A DNA stretch of 41,909 bases, taken from Flammula alnicola. Lineage: Eukaryota; Basidiomycota; Agaricomycetes; Agaricales; Strophariaceae. Of this stretch, positions 1 to 10,655 are shown one piece after another. Both the position numbers and the translations under genes were made by a program. Position 1 is the first letter of the stretch. The number at the start of each line of letters is the position of its first letter. The notes below the pieces were generated by a model, which saw nothing but the letters and a program-made list of their open reading frames with translations, was not told the origin of the DNA and ran no database searches. The DNA lies in NCBI GenBank assembly GCA_015499995.1, contig JADNRV010000381.1, positions 1 through 41,909 on the forward strand, written 5' to 3'.

Positions 1-650
1 GGGACCCAGAGGCCTGGGAGATTGAGAGCAATTTTTTCTCTAAAGAGGTTATAGAAATGTCCTACAACCTGCAATTGGATTCCTGGAGTACAAACATAGC
101 ACTTTGCCTCTGGCGCTTAGCGCTTAGCGCTTGTGGCTGTGATGCCTACCCTTGCAATTGGGTAGCGCCCTCGACCCTTGCGACCGTTCACACGAATCAC
201 ATCGCTCTCAGCCAATGTTCTTCAATTCCACAAAGAACGGACAGCAAAACGGTGATAAAAAACTGACGCTGCTATCAACCACTTTAAATCAGTTGGACGA
301 TACGAATTCAAGTTGACCTCGACCCTCAGATTCTCCGCTGGTACCGACGTCGGTCTCCGATCTGGAGGAGAATAGGGATGTAGCCCTGGTTATATGCGAG
401 TCCATTCAATCAGATGGATTCATCCCAGGCCATTAAAATTTTATGGACGATGAGGATGATTTCGAAGGTCTTCAGCAACTTCATCTCATGGATGATACTC
501 TCTACCCTTCAAGGCCAAGTGAACAGTAGTCGCCGTATGCCTTGAACAATAACAGTACGCATCATAAGCCTCGAATATATCTGTACGTGTCGCTCAAATG
601 ACCGTTTTATCAGGGTCTATACACAACGAGACACTGGACCAACAATCCCA
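1..650. other. No gene recognised
   Basis: Only short ORFs with no recognisable protein pattern occur here. A short tandem GCTTAGC-type repeat sits near position 115-130. No RNA gene or repeat boundary was seen before the transposon end at 651. Confidence 0.5.
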
Positions 651-2074
651 CATCAGGAAAACTACACATTCCTTATAGGGCTTACATCACTTGAGACCGC
701 TTGAGAGCTGGCTTGGATCACTTAGCACTTAAGGTTACAACCACAAACAACGTCTGACAACCCAAGTCACTCCAAGTGAGACCCCAAGTGCATAAGCTGT
801 CAGAGCTCGATCCACCATCCAAGTGAGAATTCCGACACTGAAAGAACACAAGAAATAAACGTTAAGTTCGTTGAAACTCCGCTTCACATGTGACCGCGTT
901 TCCTCATCGTGAAATTTTCACCCTTATCTTCTGTTTATCAACTACATCGATCCCCCTCCGCAATCCCAATCCTAATGCTTCCTCTACCGCAGCTACCGCT
1001 TCCTGCTTTGTGAAGACTTGTGCCATCCCTTGGGTTGAATCAACCAACGCACCCTCCAATTCGCAATGGCTACTCCTAATGTCTCGGGTTTGTAGGACAT
1101 TCTGAAGCTCTGACCACCCGACGAGGCATCATCCACTTGGTTTCCATTTTGCGCACATCGCTAGGAATGTCGTTTCGATGGTGAGCTTGATTTATTATCT
1201 GCAAATATCCATCTAACTCTTGCTGCTTGATAGAGGCAGGATTACGTGGATACTTCCTCGCCCAGCAGGTTCTTGCGCAATGCATATTGGAGGACGGACC
1301 GGTAGTCAGTGACTACTGAAGTACGGGAGAATTCGCCGGTTGAGCATCACAGGGCTGCGCCTGTCATAGTAAGCTCGGTCTGCATCTTAGCTTCGAGAGG
1401 CCGTTAGCAAGCACGTCGCCATGTCCTCGGACATCTGGTATGTAATCCATGTTGCTTTACCTCTATTTCTAGCTGCTACTAACAAATATCTACTATATCC
1501 TGACCAGTATGCATGCTCAGAGTGTCACCGCGAGAATTCAGAATTTGGTCCAACGAAGCACGAGCAACGACAGCCACGACCCACCACGTTCTGCCCCTAG
1601 ACCCCCGACAACGAACTGCCACCTGTTGTCACCCTCGATAGGCATGATCAAGCACGGCGGCGTGACGGACGGGAATGAAGGCTATCTCGACGGGTGATGT
1701 ATCTCGACGGGTGATGGTGCCTTTATTGCGGGAGGATCACAAGTACTTAGATATATTAATTGGGGATCGAGGACCAATATGTAGTAGACAGACACTGCAA
1801 TCCATTATTTTAACCCATTCATACCATTTTTACCGTGAACCGTGCACAGTTACGACCCGGAATTCAGTCTCTTATTCACTTTGAGAGTCACTTGACAGAC
1901 GACTTATTCACTTGAATGCTCACTTGAGCTGACATATATAAGAGAATTCACTTGCTAAGAACGGAACCTCCTGAAACAAGTGAACATTGCTTAACTACTT
2001 GAGCTCACTTTCGTCACTTTATCACTTGTCAAAGTGATATAAGCTGCCAAAGAGAATGTGTAGTTTTCCTGATG
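651..2074. mobile_element. 1.42 kb DNA element with terminal inverted repeats, probably non-autonomous
   Basis: The first 21 bases (651-671, beginning CATCAGGAAAAC) are repeated perfectly in inverted orientation at 2054-2074. The inverted similarity continues inward for about 25 more bases (GCTTA.ATCACTT on both sides). Clusters of CACTTG/CAAGTG lie just inside both ends (about 690-840 and 1870-2040), a subterminal arrangement typical of transposase-binding sites in DNA transposons. No ORF longer than 71 residues is present inside, so it does not encode its own transposase. A clear target-site duplication was not found, so I do not assign a superfamily; subterminal repeats would suit a hAT- or KDZ-like element. 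Confidence 0.75.
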
Positions 2075-2099
2075 CATCCATCATCTGATTGAAAGTATA

Positions 2100-2560
2100 G
2101 ACTTAATACCTCTCGAATGAGTGACAAAGGACACAGCCAAAGAACCACAAAAAGACTCCAAAGCTCATTGTAAAAATAGAGGGATATTCCAAAGACCTTT
2201 CGATTCTCTTTGTTGTTCCCTCGCCTAGTTCAATGAGATTAGTTTGTTTGTCTCCCGTATTTAAACCTGGTAATAAAGAGGCGGCTAGCGTTTGCCTCGT
2301 CACTTAGATTCGTATATTAGAGGGTACTGTACCTCGCAGTTTCCGTGTTCTGCCACTCCCATCTCACATACCTCGGGCTTTGCCTCCACCCAAGTGCGCA
2401 CCCGCCACTGTATATATGTCTCGAACACTGGAAACGAAACGGCTATTAGCAACAGCAAACAACGCCGAAAGCACGGCTTCTGCTCCAAGTTTCATTAAAT
2501 ACAGTAATTACTCTCGTGTGCCCACCAGTGAGTACGTCATAAAACTTATCATCTACGTAT
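2100..2560 (-). repeat. Inverted duplicate of the 9.39-9.86 kb segment
   Basis: The minus strand at 2103-2303 encodes a peptide containing TTKRIERSLEYPS and FTMSFG. The plus strand at 9696-9800 encodes the related TTKRIARPLGYPS and FTMSFG. On the far side, the plus strand at about 2410-2530 (STASAPSFIKYSNY) matches the minus strand at about 9410-9510 (STASAPSLIEYSNY). The two segments are therefore inverted copies of one unit. Conservation at protein level suggests descent from coding sequence, but neither copy forms a convincing complete gene. Confidence 0.6.
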
Positions 2561-2582
2561 CTGCCACGGGCAAGAGAAAATC

Positions 2583-2740
2583 AGCGTGCCTTGAGCGTGC
2601 ACAAGCGTGCCTAAGCGTGCCACGCTCATCACGCTTACCCCTTTTAGTGTGCGGGGCGTGCCACGCTCAGCACGCTCGGCCCTTTCAGCGTGCAGTGCGT
2701 GCCATTGCTCGGCACGCTCCACCCTTTTGGCGTGCGGCAC
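2583..2740. repeat. Left subterminal GCGTGC/GCACGC repeat cluster
   Basis: GCGTGC and its inverse, often joined as the palindrome AGCGTGCCACGCT, recur about every 10-20 bases just inside the left end of the 2568-4156 element. A matching cluster at 4080-4140 lies inside the right end. Such clusters are candidate transposase-binding sites. Confidence 0.7.
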
Positions 2741-3301
2741 ATCTGTGTCGCTTTTTGTGACTTGCTCTATATAACTATGCTGTACATATAAGATGCTGTA
2801 TTGGTTGGTTTCGTTTTATTCCTTCTTTTCAGCCTGGGCATTGGTCATTCTTTGGTAATTTCTGGGATCTTTGGCTGTTTGATAATGATATAATTGGGAC
2901 CATGCTTGTTAATTGTGAGATAAAACTGAATGATAGAGCACTTTCTTTGAGCTCTGTGTCATCATCATCCTTATCACTTTTGTTCTAGACATCTGTGCAT
3001 TCAGCCCAGGGATCCCAGCAATCTTGTGAGTCATACAGGCAGCTGATAAGTTAGTGACTCTATGCTTACCAGAAAGTTGTTTGAAAGACAGAATGACTAC
3101 ATATATCCCACAGCTATATACCTTATGTCCCACTCAGTGTAAATCTACTGGATAAATAAATACTACAGACAAGAGCAGATAGGAGAAATATGAGAGCATA
3201 TTACTCACCAAGTCGCATGTATTCTGGGCTACAAGTTAGTTGAAGATATATTTGCACAAAAACAATCTCTCGATTATGAGAACATGAATGCCGAGTATAA
3301 T

Positions 3302-3612
3302 CCCCCCCCCCCCCCAACATCTACCTGGGTTTCTCCGTGTGCATGCTATGAGCATGCTCTGAGTGTGCATGCTATGAGCATGCTCTGAGTGTGCACGAGC
3401 ATGCTATAAACATGCGTGAGCATGCTGATGAGCGTGCTACAAGCGTGCGCACGCATGCTCAATTGGCGTGCGAGCGTGCTATAAGCGTGCGCATGCATGC
3501 CCAATTGGCGTGCGAGCGTGCATGAGCGTGCGTCTTGATGTGTAAGCGTGCGTGAGCGTGGCACGCTAAAATCTTTAAAATTCACACGCGTGCACCTGCG
3601 TGCATCTGCGTG
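3302..3612. repeat. Poly(C) tract and internal ATGAGCATGC/GAGCGTGC tandem array
   Basis: A run of C at 3302-3315 precedes a tandem array built on GAGCATGCT and GAGCGTGC units that continues to the edge of the hairpin MITE at 3617. The array uses the same core heptamer as the element's subterminal clusters, so it may be an internal expansion of them. Confidence 0.65.
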
Positions 3613-3616
3613 CTTA

Positions 3617-3910
3617 CAGTGACTTGCATATCAAACTGCACACGGATTTTTTTTCAACTTGCTGACAAAGTGATGGTGCCTCGCGGCATGCCTCGGCCAA
3701 CAACACGGAGAGTCGGAGACTGAGTTTCGGAAGTGGGAGCCTCTCCGGCGAGTCTCCGCCACCTCTCGGCACCCAACCGCCGAGAGGCACCATCAATCAC
3801 TCCCGAACCTCCGTCTCCGTGCTAGCAGCCGATGTATGCCGCGAGGCGCCATCACTTTGTCAGCAAGTCGAAAAAAAAATCCTTTGTGCAGTTTGATATG
3901 CAAGTCACTG
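3617..3910. mobile_element. 294-bp hairpin MITE, Tc1/mariner-like
   Basis: The sequence starting CAGTGACTTGCATATC at 3617 is repeated in near-perfect inverted form ending at 3910. The arms are roughly 85-115 bases and include a T8/A9 tract and the block GCTGACAAAGTGATGG. The element is flanked by TA on each side (3615-3616 and 3911-3912). A TA duplication and CAGTG termini fit a Tc1/mariner-type non-autonomous element. It sits inside the 2568-4156 element, so it inserted later. Confidence 0.85.
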
Positions 3911-4699
3911 TATACATATTGTGTGTTTCAAAAGGAAAGGCATTTTGTTGCTGATATATGATTTCTCAGTGAAATAACAAGAGAGTAGGTACGGAATATA
4001 ATATCCTCCCATTTTTATATGCCAATGTACGCTTTATAGTAGTCTATTTCTTTTTCAAGTAGTACTATGGTCTATGTACAAGCGTGCAGTGGCGTGGATT
4101 GGCGTGCCACGCTAAGCACGCCACGCACGCTCGTGCACGCGGATATCCTCTAGCCCATCTGCCACTCATAGTCTATTGACACAAATCATCTCGCAGCACA
4201 CAGTATGACGGTCCAGATGGCTTATAATTATACGGGGGAGCCATTCCAATGTATACGTACCCTGATGGTGCAACCAGCAGTCGTCCTGACCTCGCCACTC
4301 AACCTGATTCCTACGTTCACCTGGCACCATCCTCACGACATTGTACTGTCTTCCGAGTCCTCGATGGGTATGCTCATTTTCCGGCGACGAACTGGCCAGT
4401 GGCGCTTGCCGCACTGGTCAAGTTGTAACTTGTTTTTTCGCGTTTCTCATTGCCATTCTTTTCCAGACGCGTCACCTTCCTTCCACGGCGCAGAGTCTCG
4501 ACCTGACCCGATATGTCATCACAAGCTCAGTGGACTACCCTAACGGAAGAGCAAAAAACCCAAGAAGCTGCACTCGCCCTTACAGTGCCTTTAAGGGCTT
4601 GGCTGGCGATATGATAATCGACTTACAGATGCGGGGCACCAGAGTCAGCGAGCCATGTCATTACCGCCTATCGCCACACTCATGAAACTTAGTACTCAG

Positions 4700-5262
4700 A
4701 CGCCGAAGTCGGAGTATTGCAGCAACCAGCAACGACGAAACAGAATCAGAGCTCGAAGGAGTTTCGTTTGCTTTCCCTTCGGCGCTTCAGCCCTAGGCTG
4801 GAATGCACAGCCGACCCTCGAGCCGCATCTGTATTACATAGTGTACATATCATCTTCATGTTTTTTCTAGGTTGCCTGTATCGTTAAACTTACATATTTT
4901 GTTCGACTTGTTATCATATAGTTCGAGTTCCATTGTACTGTATACAAAATACAAAACACAAATGTAAAGGTTGCTTATCCAACAATAGGGCGTCCAGGGC
5001 CCGGGTGAGATGATCGATGATCCCAAAGCAAACGGTGACCATCCAAACGGGTAAAATAAAATAAAATACACATTGCGCTACCTACCTAATCTTTATCTAT
5101 GAAGTCGCCCGAGACATCAAATCAAGTATGTACATAATCACATAGAAAGGTAGCAAAAAACTACTTGTGTACAGTGGGTTGCCTTTTAGCCGCAAAGCAA
5201 GCCAAATTTTTGAAAGAGCGTAAAAACTATTAATAATCCATGAACACGAAACTGATAAAAAA
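4700..5262. other. No gene recognised; 3' flank of the GH105-like gene
   Basis: Moderately AT-rich sequence with only short ORFs. It lies between the end of the C2H2 pseudogene and the 3' end of the convergent glycosidase gene, so it probably contains that gene's 3' untranslated region. Confidence 0.5.
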
Positions 5263-5265
5263 ACA

Positions 5266-7215
5266 TCAAAACAAGTTCATCCAACCCATGCCAAGCCAAA
5301 ACAGTCCTCCAGTCCGCGAACGAGTCCACCCCCCAAAAAAAGCAGAATCAAAGCACCCCCGCCCAAACCCAAACCCAAACCACCCCAACCGCAACCCACC
5401 CCCAATCCTTACTTCCCCCCACCCCCACCCCCTCCTCCTATGTGACACCCCCGCACTCACCCGCGACCCAGCAACGACCCACTCCCTATACACCGCATGC
5501 AGCTGGACGACGAACGCCTGGCCCTCAGCGCTCACATTCCCCTGCACGCCGTACGAGTGCGGGTTGACGACGGGGGTGAGCCACCCTGCGGGCGTGAGGT
5601 GGGCGTAGCCTGTTAGGGTCGATGATGCGTTGGAGGTTGGGGGGAGGGGGCGGGTGAGTTATTGGAGTTAGTGGAAGAGGAGTTGGTGGAGTTAGTGGAA
5701 TTGGTGGAGAAGAGAGTTTTTCGGGAGCGCTCGGCGAAGGGGAGGTACGTGTGCTGCTTGAGGAGGAGGGAGGCGCGGTAGACTGTGCTGGCGAGGAGCG
5801 CGGTGGAGGATGCGTCGTAGAAGTTGCCCGTCGCGGTGGAGGGCTGGTCGGCGTAGTTCGTGAATAGGTTCGTGCTGTCCTACATGGGCGAGAGAGAGGG
5901 GGGCGTTGTATGGGAGGGGGGTTGTGGGAGCGGTGGTGGGACGGGAGAGGGGTTGTGGGAGAGGGGTTGTGTCAGAATTATGTACAATAAGGATGAGGAC
6001 AAAGAAAGAAAGAAAGGCGGAACCAAGGGGTGAATGAAAGCGATGATGACATCAGACAACAAAAGACTTGGGGACGTACGAGGTGTGGGTAGACGCCCGC
6101 ATGGATCTCCGCGACCCAACTCGCGAGGTCGCTCTGCTCGGTCTTGAACGTGTTCGCGTACTCGGACTGGCGCATCGTCGCGAGCACGCGGAGCATGCCC
6201 GCCGCGGCCCATCCGTTGCCTGCAGAAATCATAAAGGCATTGGTGTGTCAGTAACCCACCCACATAAACTTAGGAAAAAGGAAAACCGATAGAAACACTC
6301 AAAACCGATAGAACCACTCGAAACCGACAGAAACAGAAAATAGAAACACGCACCGGTGGACCAGAACCCCGGATCGTTCCCCGACGACCCGAGCAGGACG
6401 TGCTTCCACATCCCGATCTGCGAGTCGCGGAGGTAGCTCCTGTACAGCTTGATTTGGGTGTACGATTCTTCGAGGAGGGTGCGATTCCGCGTGACGACGC
6501 CGTAGTAGGCGAGGAAAGGGGGGACCATGTACACGAAGTCGCTCCTAAGTTCAAAAAGAGTATGAGCACCACCCAAAAACACTAGAAAACTCCACGCACC
6601 AAAGCTGCACCTGCTCCACGCGATGCGAGATGGCCCCATCCGCCGTGCGCGGCACGTCCTCCAGCAAATACGCCAGCTGGTCCATCGCCGCGCCCGCATA
6701 ATCCAGCGCGCCCCCGTCCAGCCCCGTCCAGTTCGCCAGCAGCACGCACACCCCGATCGACGCCGGGTCCGCCGCGCTGCCGTCGGCCTGCACGAGCGGC
6801 TGCGGGCCCGTGGCGTTCTTGTTCGCGAGCGTCCGGTTCGCGACGATCTGGTGCGCGATGGCGAAGAAGGGGGCGAGCGCGCCGGAGGAGGCGAGGGACG
6901 GGGGGATGGTAGAGGGGGCGGGAGGGAGGTGGAGGAGAAGACGGAGTAGGTCGTGGCGTTGAGCTCGAGGATCGTTTGGGCGCGGGTGCCGAGTTCCCAG
7001 CTGTGTTGTTGGTGCGTGGGTGGGGTGGTGGGGTGATTGGGTTAGGGGGGTGGGGTGTTGGAAGCACTGGGGGGTACGCACCTCTCTAGAGCAGCTTCTG
7101 CGAGTCGGGCGCTAACGACGTCTATCTGTCCGTCTGTGAGATTTTGGGCTCCCGCGAGAGGAGAGGAGAGCAGCAGGGCGAGGAAGCAGACGAGTCCGAG
7201 GCCGAGGCTTCTCAT
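5266..7215 (-). CDS. Secreted six-hairpin glycosidase, GH105-like (unsaturated rhamnogalacturonyl hydrolase family), with two probable base-call frame breaks
   Basis: Five exons are supported by GT-AG sites: 7215-7082, 7000-6600, 6544-6354, 6219-6080 and 5879-5266. The start was chosen because MRSLGLGLVCFLALLLSS begins a signal peptide at once, so the enzyme is probably extracellular. Family-like blocks in order are DFVYMVPPFLAYYG, DPGFWSTG joined across an intron to NGWAAAGMLRVLATM, ANTFKTEQSDLASWV, NFYDASSTALLASTVYR, and GWLTPVVNPHSYG with EGQAFVVQLHAVYREW near the end. These resemble fungal GH88/GH105 barrels, which remove unsaturated galacturonyl residues from pectin fragments. Reading frame is lost twice, at the G runs 6914-6918 and 5639-5644 (plus strand); one extra base at each restores phase across all splice sites. 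The natural stop may lie just after VVAGSR; the frame continues to 5266 through low-complexity sequence. Family assignment is from memory of motifs. Confidence 0.75.
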
Positions 7216-8325
7216 CTTCCCTGATCTTGAGCACAACCAGCTTGAGGGCATGGGAGTCGAGTGGTGGGAGACTCTGTGACTGTTCGATCGACGTGGCCGT
7301 CGACTGTCTCGGAGAACGTTGGGATGTGGTGGTGGTGGGAAAAGTCTAAACTTGACCAGCGAAGCCGTCTCGCCGAGGTATATCTATAGGAAGCTCGTGA
7401 AGGCGGACAAGGCCCAATGGGCATCTATGATGATGGTCAAGACAAGAGCGACGACACGGACGCGGGCTGTCGCAACGTACTGGCAGCCCATGCCGATGAC
7501 ATACATCCCTTCAGCGGCAACTCCACGCCGCTGAGTTTTATTACCGCCGAGTCCGGGTTTCGGGGTGACTGTATAGTAGGGGTGATTGTATCCAGGTCAT
7601 TTATCGATTTCGTCAGGAAAGAGAACGATGAAGCGTATCCCAATCATGCATAGTACCGGTGTAGAAGGATGGTTGAAATTGTTGACAACAACAAGGAATC
7701 GGCGCTAATCGGCGCGATCTGGCGGTGCCTTGGAAAGGACTTGGCATGGGTGGAATCATCTTGGCAACGCAATCTTCGCGGTTTTTTGACTGCGCACTTC
7801 AGCTTCAGCGGCTGAAACCTGCGAGAGCACGGAGTGGGCCCTATGTATCTGGTATGCGCCCGGGCCTCCTCTCCAACCTCTACTAGTAGTGTGTATATAT
7901 GCGTACTACGACAGTTGACCCGTTCATGCTTGAATCAAGCAATGCTTTGTGCAACGACGACGCTGTACTACATAGTCAAGCACTGCACGGTAAGTCAGTT
8001 CAGCCCGTGAATGTTCATGCAAATCATTGGAAACAAAGCATCTGAATGGTCTCTTTGGCTTAGAAATAGTATCACTGATGCTACAGTATTACAATATGTA
8101 GGCTCAGCAGCCTGCAGATCTACCAAGACAGGTTTTATATTGCAATTGTGTGTGCTCAGCCCAAGTCGTGGATGTCATTGTCGGGACTGCATGTGGTACC
8201 AGTGCTGTTGTAATAGTCGTTTAAATTTATGTCCGTCGTGCGATCGATATACTAAGATCTCTGGACTTCATTTTTCAACCATTGACCCGAGTGGCGCATG
8301 CTGTTCGCTCTGCCTGCGAATGTGA
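7216..8325. other. No convincing gene; upstream region of the glycosidase gene
   Basis: A TATA-like CTATAGATATACC on the minus strand lies near 7377-7392, about 165 bases upstream of the glycosidase start, and could be its core promoter. The 104-codon plus-strand ORF at 8011-8325 has no pattern I recognise and no supporting splice or repeat context. Confidence 0.4.
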
Positions 8326-8329
8326 AGGC

Positions 8330-9191
8330 GAATGTAAGGCAGGTAACCCATCCTAAGTAGTCTGGGGGTAGGCTGGGATCGCTTGTGTACGTTCCGGAAC
8401 GCAGGGCACCGCATTTATGCTGGGGGGGGGGGGGTCGACTGGCTAGTACAGCGAAGGCCGAAGATGAACTTGAGAACGGGCGGCCAACGAAAGACGAAGA
8501 TGACGATTCAGCACCACCAATAAAAGCGGCATAGCAAGACGACGCCGAAGGGCCTCCAATGGCTCAGCCCTTGGGTTACTGAAAATATGTTATATGGCTG
8601 CAGGGCACGGTGGTGGGCGCCTCCACGCTGTCACGGTCGTCGTTCTCGAGTCTCCACACAAGCTTAAGTGTCCTGGCTGACAGGCATGGACAACAGTCGC
8701 AAAGTCCGTGCCAACATTTTGCCCAGTCCGCCGCGGTTTGAGTAATGAGTAATGAGTACAAGATCGAAGGAAGATATAGGTGTCGGATTGTTGGTTAGGT
8801 TAGGTGACGGAGTAGGCTCGAGGTCCGAGGCCGAAGTCCACGGCCGGCTGGACGAGAGTATGGTCTGGAACGCATGGCGCTGCGTTCATGCAGGGAGGGG
8901 GTCGACTGGCTGCCATTCGAGGCGGTGAAAACAGAATACCGGCTGCAAGACGGCAGTGTCAATCTAGGGCGGTGAATAGGAATAAGATAGTATGACATAC
9001 TTCTGATCTCCCCGTATCGTGTCCATGTTCGCTTGTGGCACATCGAATAAACTAAATTCATCGCCTTCGCCAGTGATATCGAAATAGTTGAAAGCGGGAA
9101 CTGTACTTTATAGTAATACTGGTAACCATCTGAAGAACGAAAGTGAGCTTAGAAACGCGAAAAGCAACGAGTGGCGAGGCAGCGTACCCAT
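8330..9191 (-). pseudogene. Truncated, rearranged remnants of the C2H2 gene at 10656-11856
   Basis: From 8790 to 9191 the DNA closely parallels 11560-11856: the same ATGG start, the same first intron (GTACGCTGCC to TTCAG), and exon text starting GYQYYY. A 5-base insertion near the codons after YYY shifts the frame. Segments at 8330-8450 and 8620-8720 match 11270-11460 but are displaced relative to one another, and a G13 run has grown at about 8421-8433. No zinc-finger region is present. This is a degraded duplicate. Confidence 0.75.
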
Positions 9192-9389
9192 TGTGGCAGA
9201 AGAAGAAGTACGCGTTGAGAGAAATGTTGCGTCGAAAAAAGGTGTGAGGCAGGTAGGATGAGAAGTACAAATAAAAATGCAGGGATATCGAAATGGTTGG
9301 AAGCGGGACGGCCAGATGGAGGACAGATGGGGCAATCCCCAGCCCCTGCACGTGCTGCATCGCGCTCGCTCGGAGGCGCCTGCATGCCG

Positions 9390-9862
9390 AAGCGCACGCA
9401 CGCGCACATGGTTGTAATAATTGCTGTATTCGATGAGACTTGGTGCAGAAGCGGTGCTACTAGCGGCGTCGGAATTGTTCGCTGGTGATAGCCGTTCCAC
9501 GGCCTTACGCATTTCTGGTATGCGAGGCGTGCAGTGGCGGCTGGGTGGGTACTTGGGTTAGATCGAGAGGGGAGTGGCAGACAGACCGCAGAGACTGCGA
9601 GGCATCGTCTTATATACGAATTTAATTGGACGAGACAAACGCTCGGCGCTGCGTCTTTGGCAGCGCGTTTATCAAGGGGACAGAAAAACTTATCTCGAGG
9701 AACTCCGAACCACAAAGAGAATCGCAAGGCCTTTGGGATATCCCTCTGTTTTCACAATGAGCTTTGGACTCTTTGTGGTGTTTCTTTTGCAAATCACTCA
9801 TTCGAGAGGCATTGTTACTATATTTTGGATAACAATCAAATGCTTAATGGAATATCTAGATG
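9390..9862 (+). repeat. Inverted duplicate of the 2.10-2.56 kb segment
   Basis: This is the partner copy of the segment at 2100-2560 in opposite orientation. The minus strand here encodes AVERLSPANN and STASAPSLIEYSNY; the plus strand encodes LEELRTTKRIARPLGYPSVF and FTMSFG. A third partial copy of the SAPNLIEYSNY-type stretch occurs at the right edge of the window (about 41790-41909, minus strand). Confidence 0.6.
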
Positions 9863-9869
9863 ACCAGTC

Positions 9870-10650
9870 CAGTGTCTACTTGTGCATACACTCTGATAAA
9901 ATTCCAATAGAAATTTGACCGATACGTACATATGTATGGTGCCCACTGTTCATTGTGCAGTTAAAAATATTAAAGACGAGGATCTCTCGCAGCCTGAGAC
10001 TATGTTGGATCTTCTCCATGCGCACTGGAACATGGAGGGAATTCGGGCGGCGAGTTAACGAACAGGAAAGGATTCAAGTTGGGAATGGTCTACAATGACA
10101 TTCGACATGCTGAGAAGAGACAACGTTGTTAATCTACGCGTGGTGGTAAAGGATAGGCGTTATGTCGAGATACTACTGTATCTGGAATTTTTGTCATTGA
10201 ATAATGGCGGCGGCTTGAAGGAAGCGCGTCTATTCCCATCGCCGTCGGTATTATTACCGTGAGGAAGCTTCCTACAATCGCGCTCGATCACACATGGTTT
10301 TTTCATACTTTTTGTTAACTGATACCCATCTCGAGGTTTCTTCAAACAATTTTTTTGGTATTTAACTATACGTTACAACTTTACATGTAGGAATAAGGTG
10401 GAAAAGCAGAACACTAACAGATACGAGGTCCAAAGCGATGCAGATAACTATAAAAATAATGAGATGGTACTTACACTAGTAGGTACATATGATATCGTAC
10501 AGTGGGATGACAGTTATATATGTGTATAAGTAAAATATGGATGTGCGTGGCGTAAAGTCGTCATAAATCAAGGAGGCATATCAAGATGGAACCATACGGA
10601 GGGGACGAAAGACAGAAAAGGGCGCTACATTGACTGTCGCGACGACTATC
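9870..10650. other. No gene recognised
   Basis: AT-rich sequence with short ORFs only. It follows the stop of the C2H2 gene at 10656-11856 and probably contains its 3' untranslated region. Confidence 0.5.
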
Positions 10651-10655
10651 TTCCG

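Larger units (their letters stand above)
2568..4156. mobile_element. 1.59 kb TIR element with 9-bp target duplication, possibly a non-autonomous KDZ-type element
   Basis: The ends are imperfect inverted repeats: the left begins GGGCAAGAGAAAATC then GCGTGC, and the reverse complement of the right begins GGGCTAGAGGATATC then GCGTGC (18 of the first 22 bases agree). The 9-bp sequence ATCTGCCAC flanks both sides (2559-2567 and 4157-4165) and occurs once at the homologous intron position of the intact gene at 13970-15487, which acts as an empty site. Dense GCGTGC repeats lie at both ends. No long ORF is inside. The design (GG-C-TAG termini, 9-bp duplication, palindromic subterminal heptamers) parallels the KDZ element at 26.8-41.4 kb, but kinship is inference. 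Confidence 0.8.
2300..4690 (+). pseudogene. Dead copy of the local C2H2 gene family, interrupted by a transposon
   Basis: The bases flanking the 2568-4156 insertion match intron 2 of the intact gene at 13970-15487. On the left is the donor region GTACGTCATAAAACTTATC; on the right is CTGCCACTCATAG followed by an ATCATCTCGCAG acceptor. The next exon reads QYDGPDGL, matching QYDVPDGL of the intact gene, and then meets an in-frame TAA. Further on, PDGAT, DLAT and PDSYVH are still recognisable out to about 4340. At 4420-4455 a copy of the intron 1 acceptor region (TTTTCGCGTTTCT to TTTTCCAG) appears out of order, so the copy is rearranged. Stops, rearrangement and the insertion make this a pseudogene. 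Confidence 0.7.

Noticed and set aside
1076..1697. Short ORFs as a transposase inside the 651-2074 element
   Set aside because: All are under 75 codons, with no catalytic or DNA-binding motif and no splice joins that would extend them convincingly.
2583..4143. CRISPR-like regular repeats (GCGTGC)
   Set aside because: Units are short, irregularly spaced and palindromic without unique spacers, and they sit at the ends of a eukaryotic transposon.
8011..8325. 104-codon plus-strand ORF as a gene
   Set aside because: No recognisable pattern, no homologous copy in the window, and unremarkable composition.
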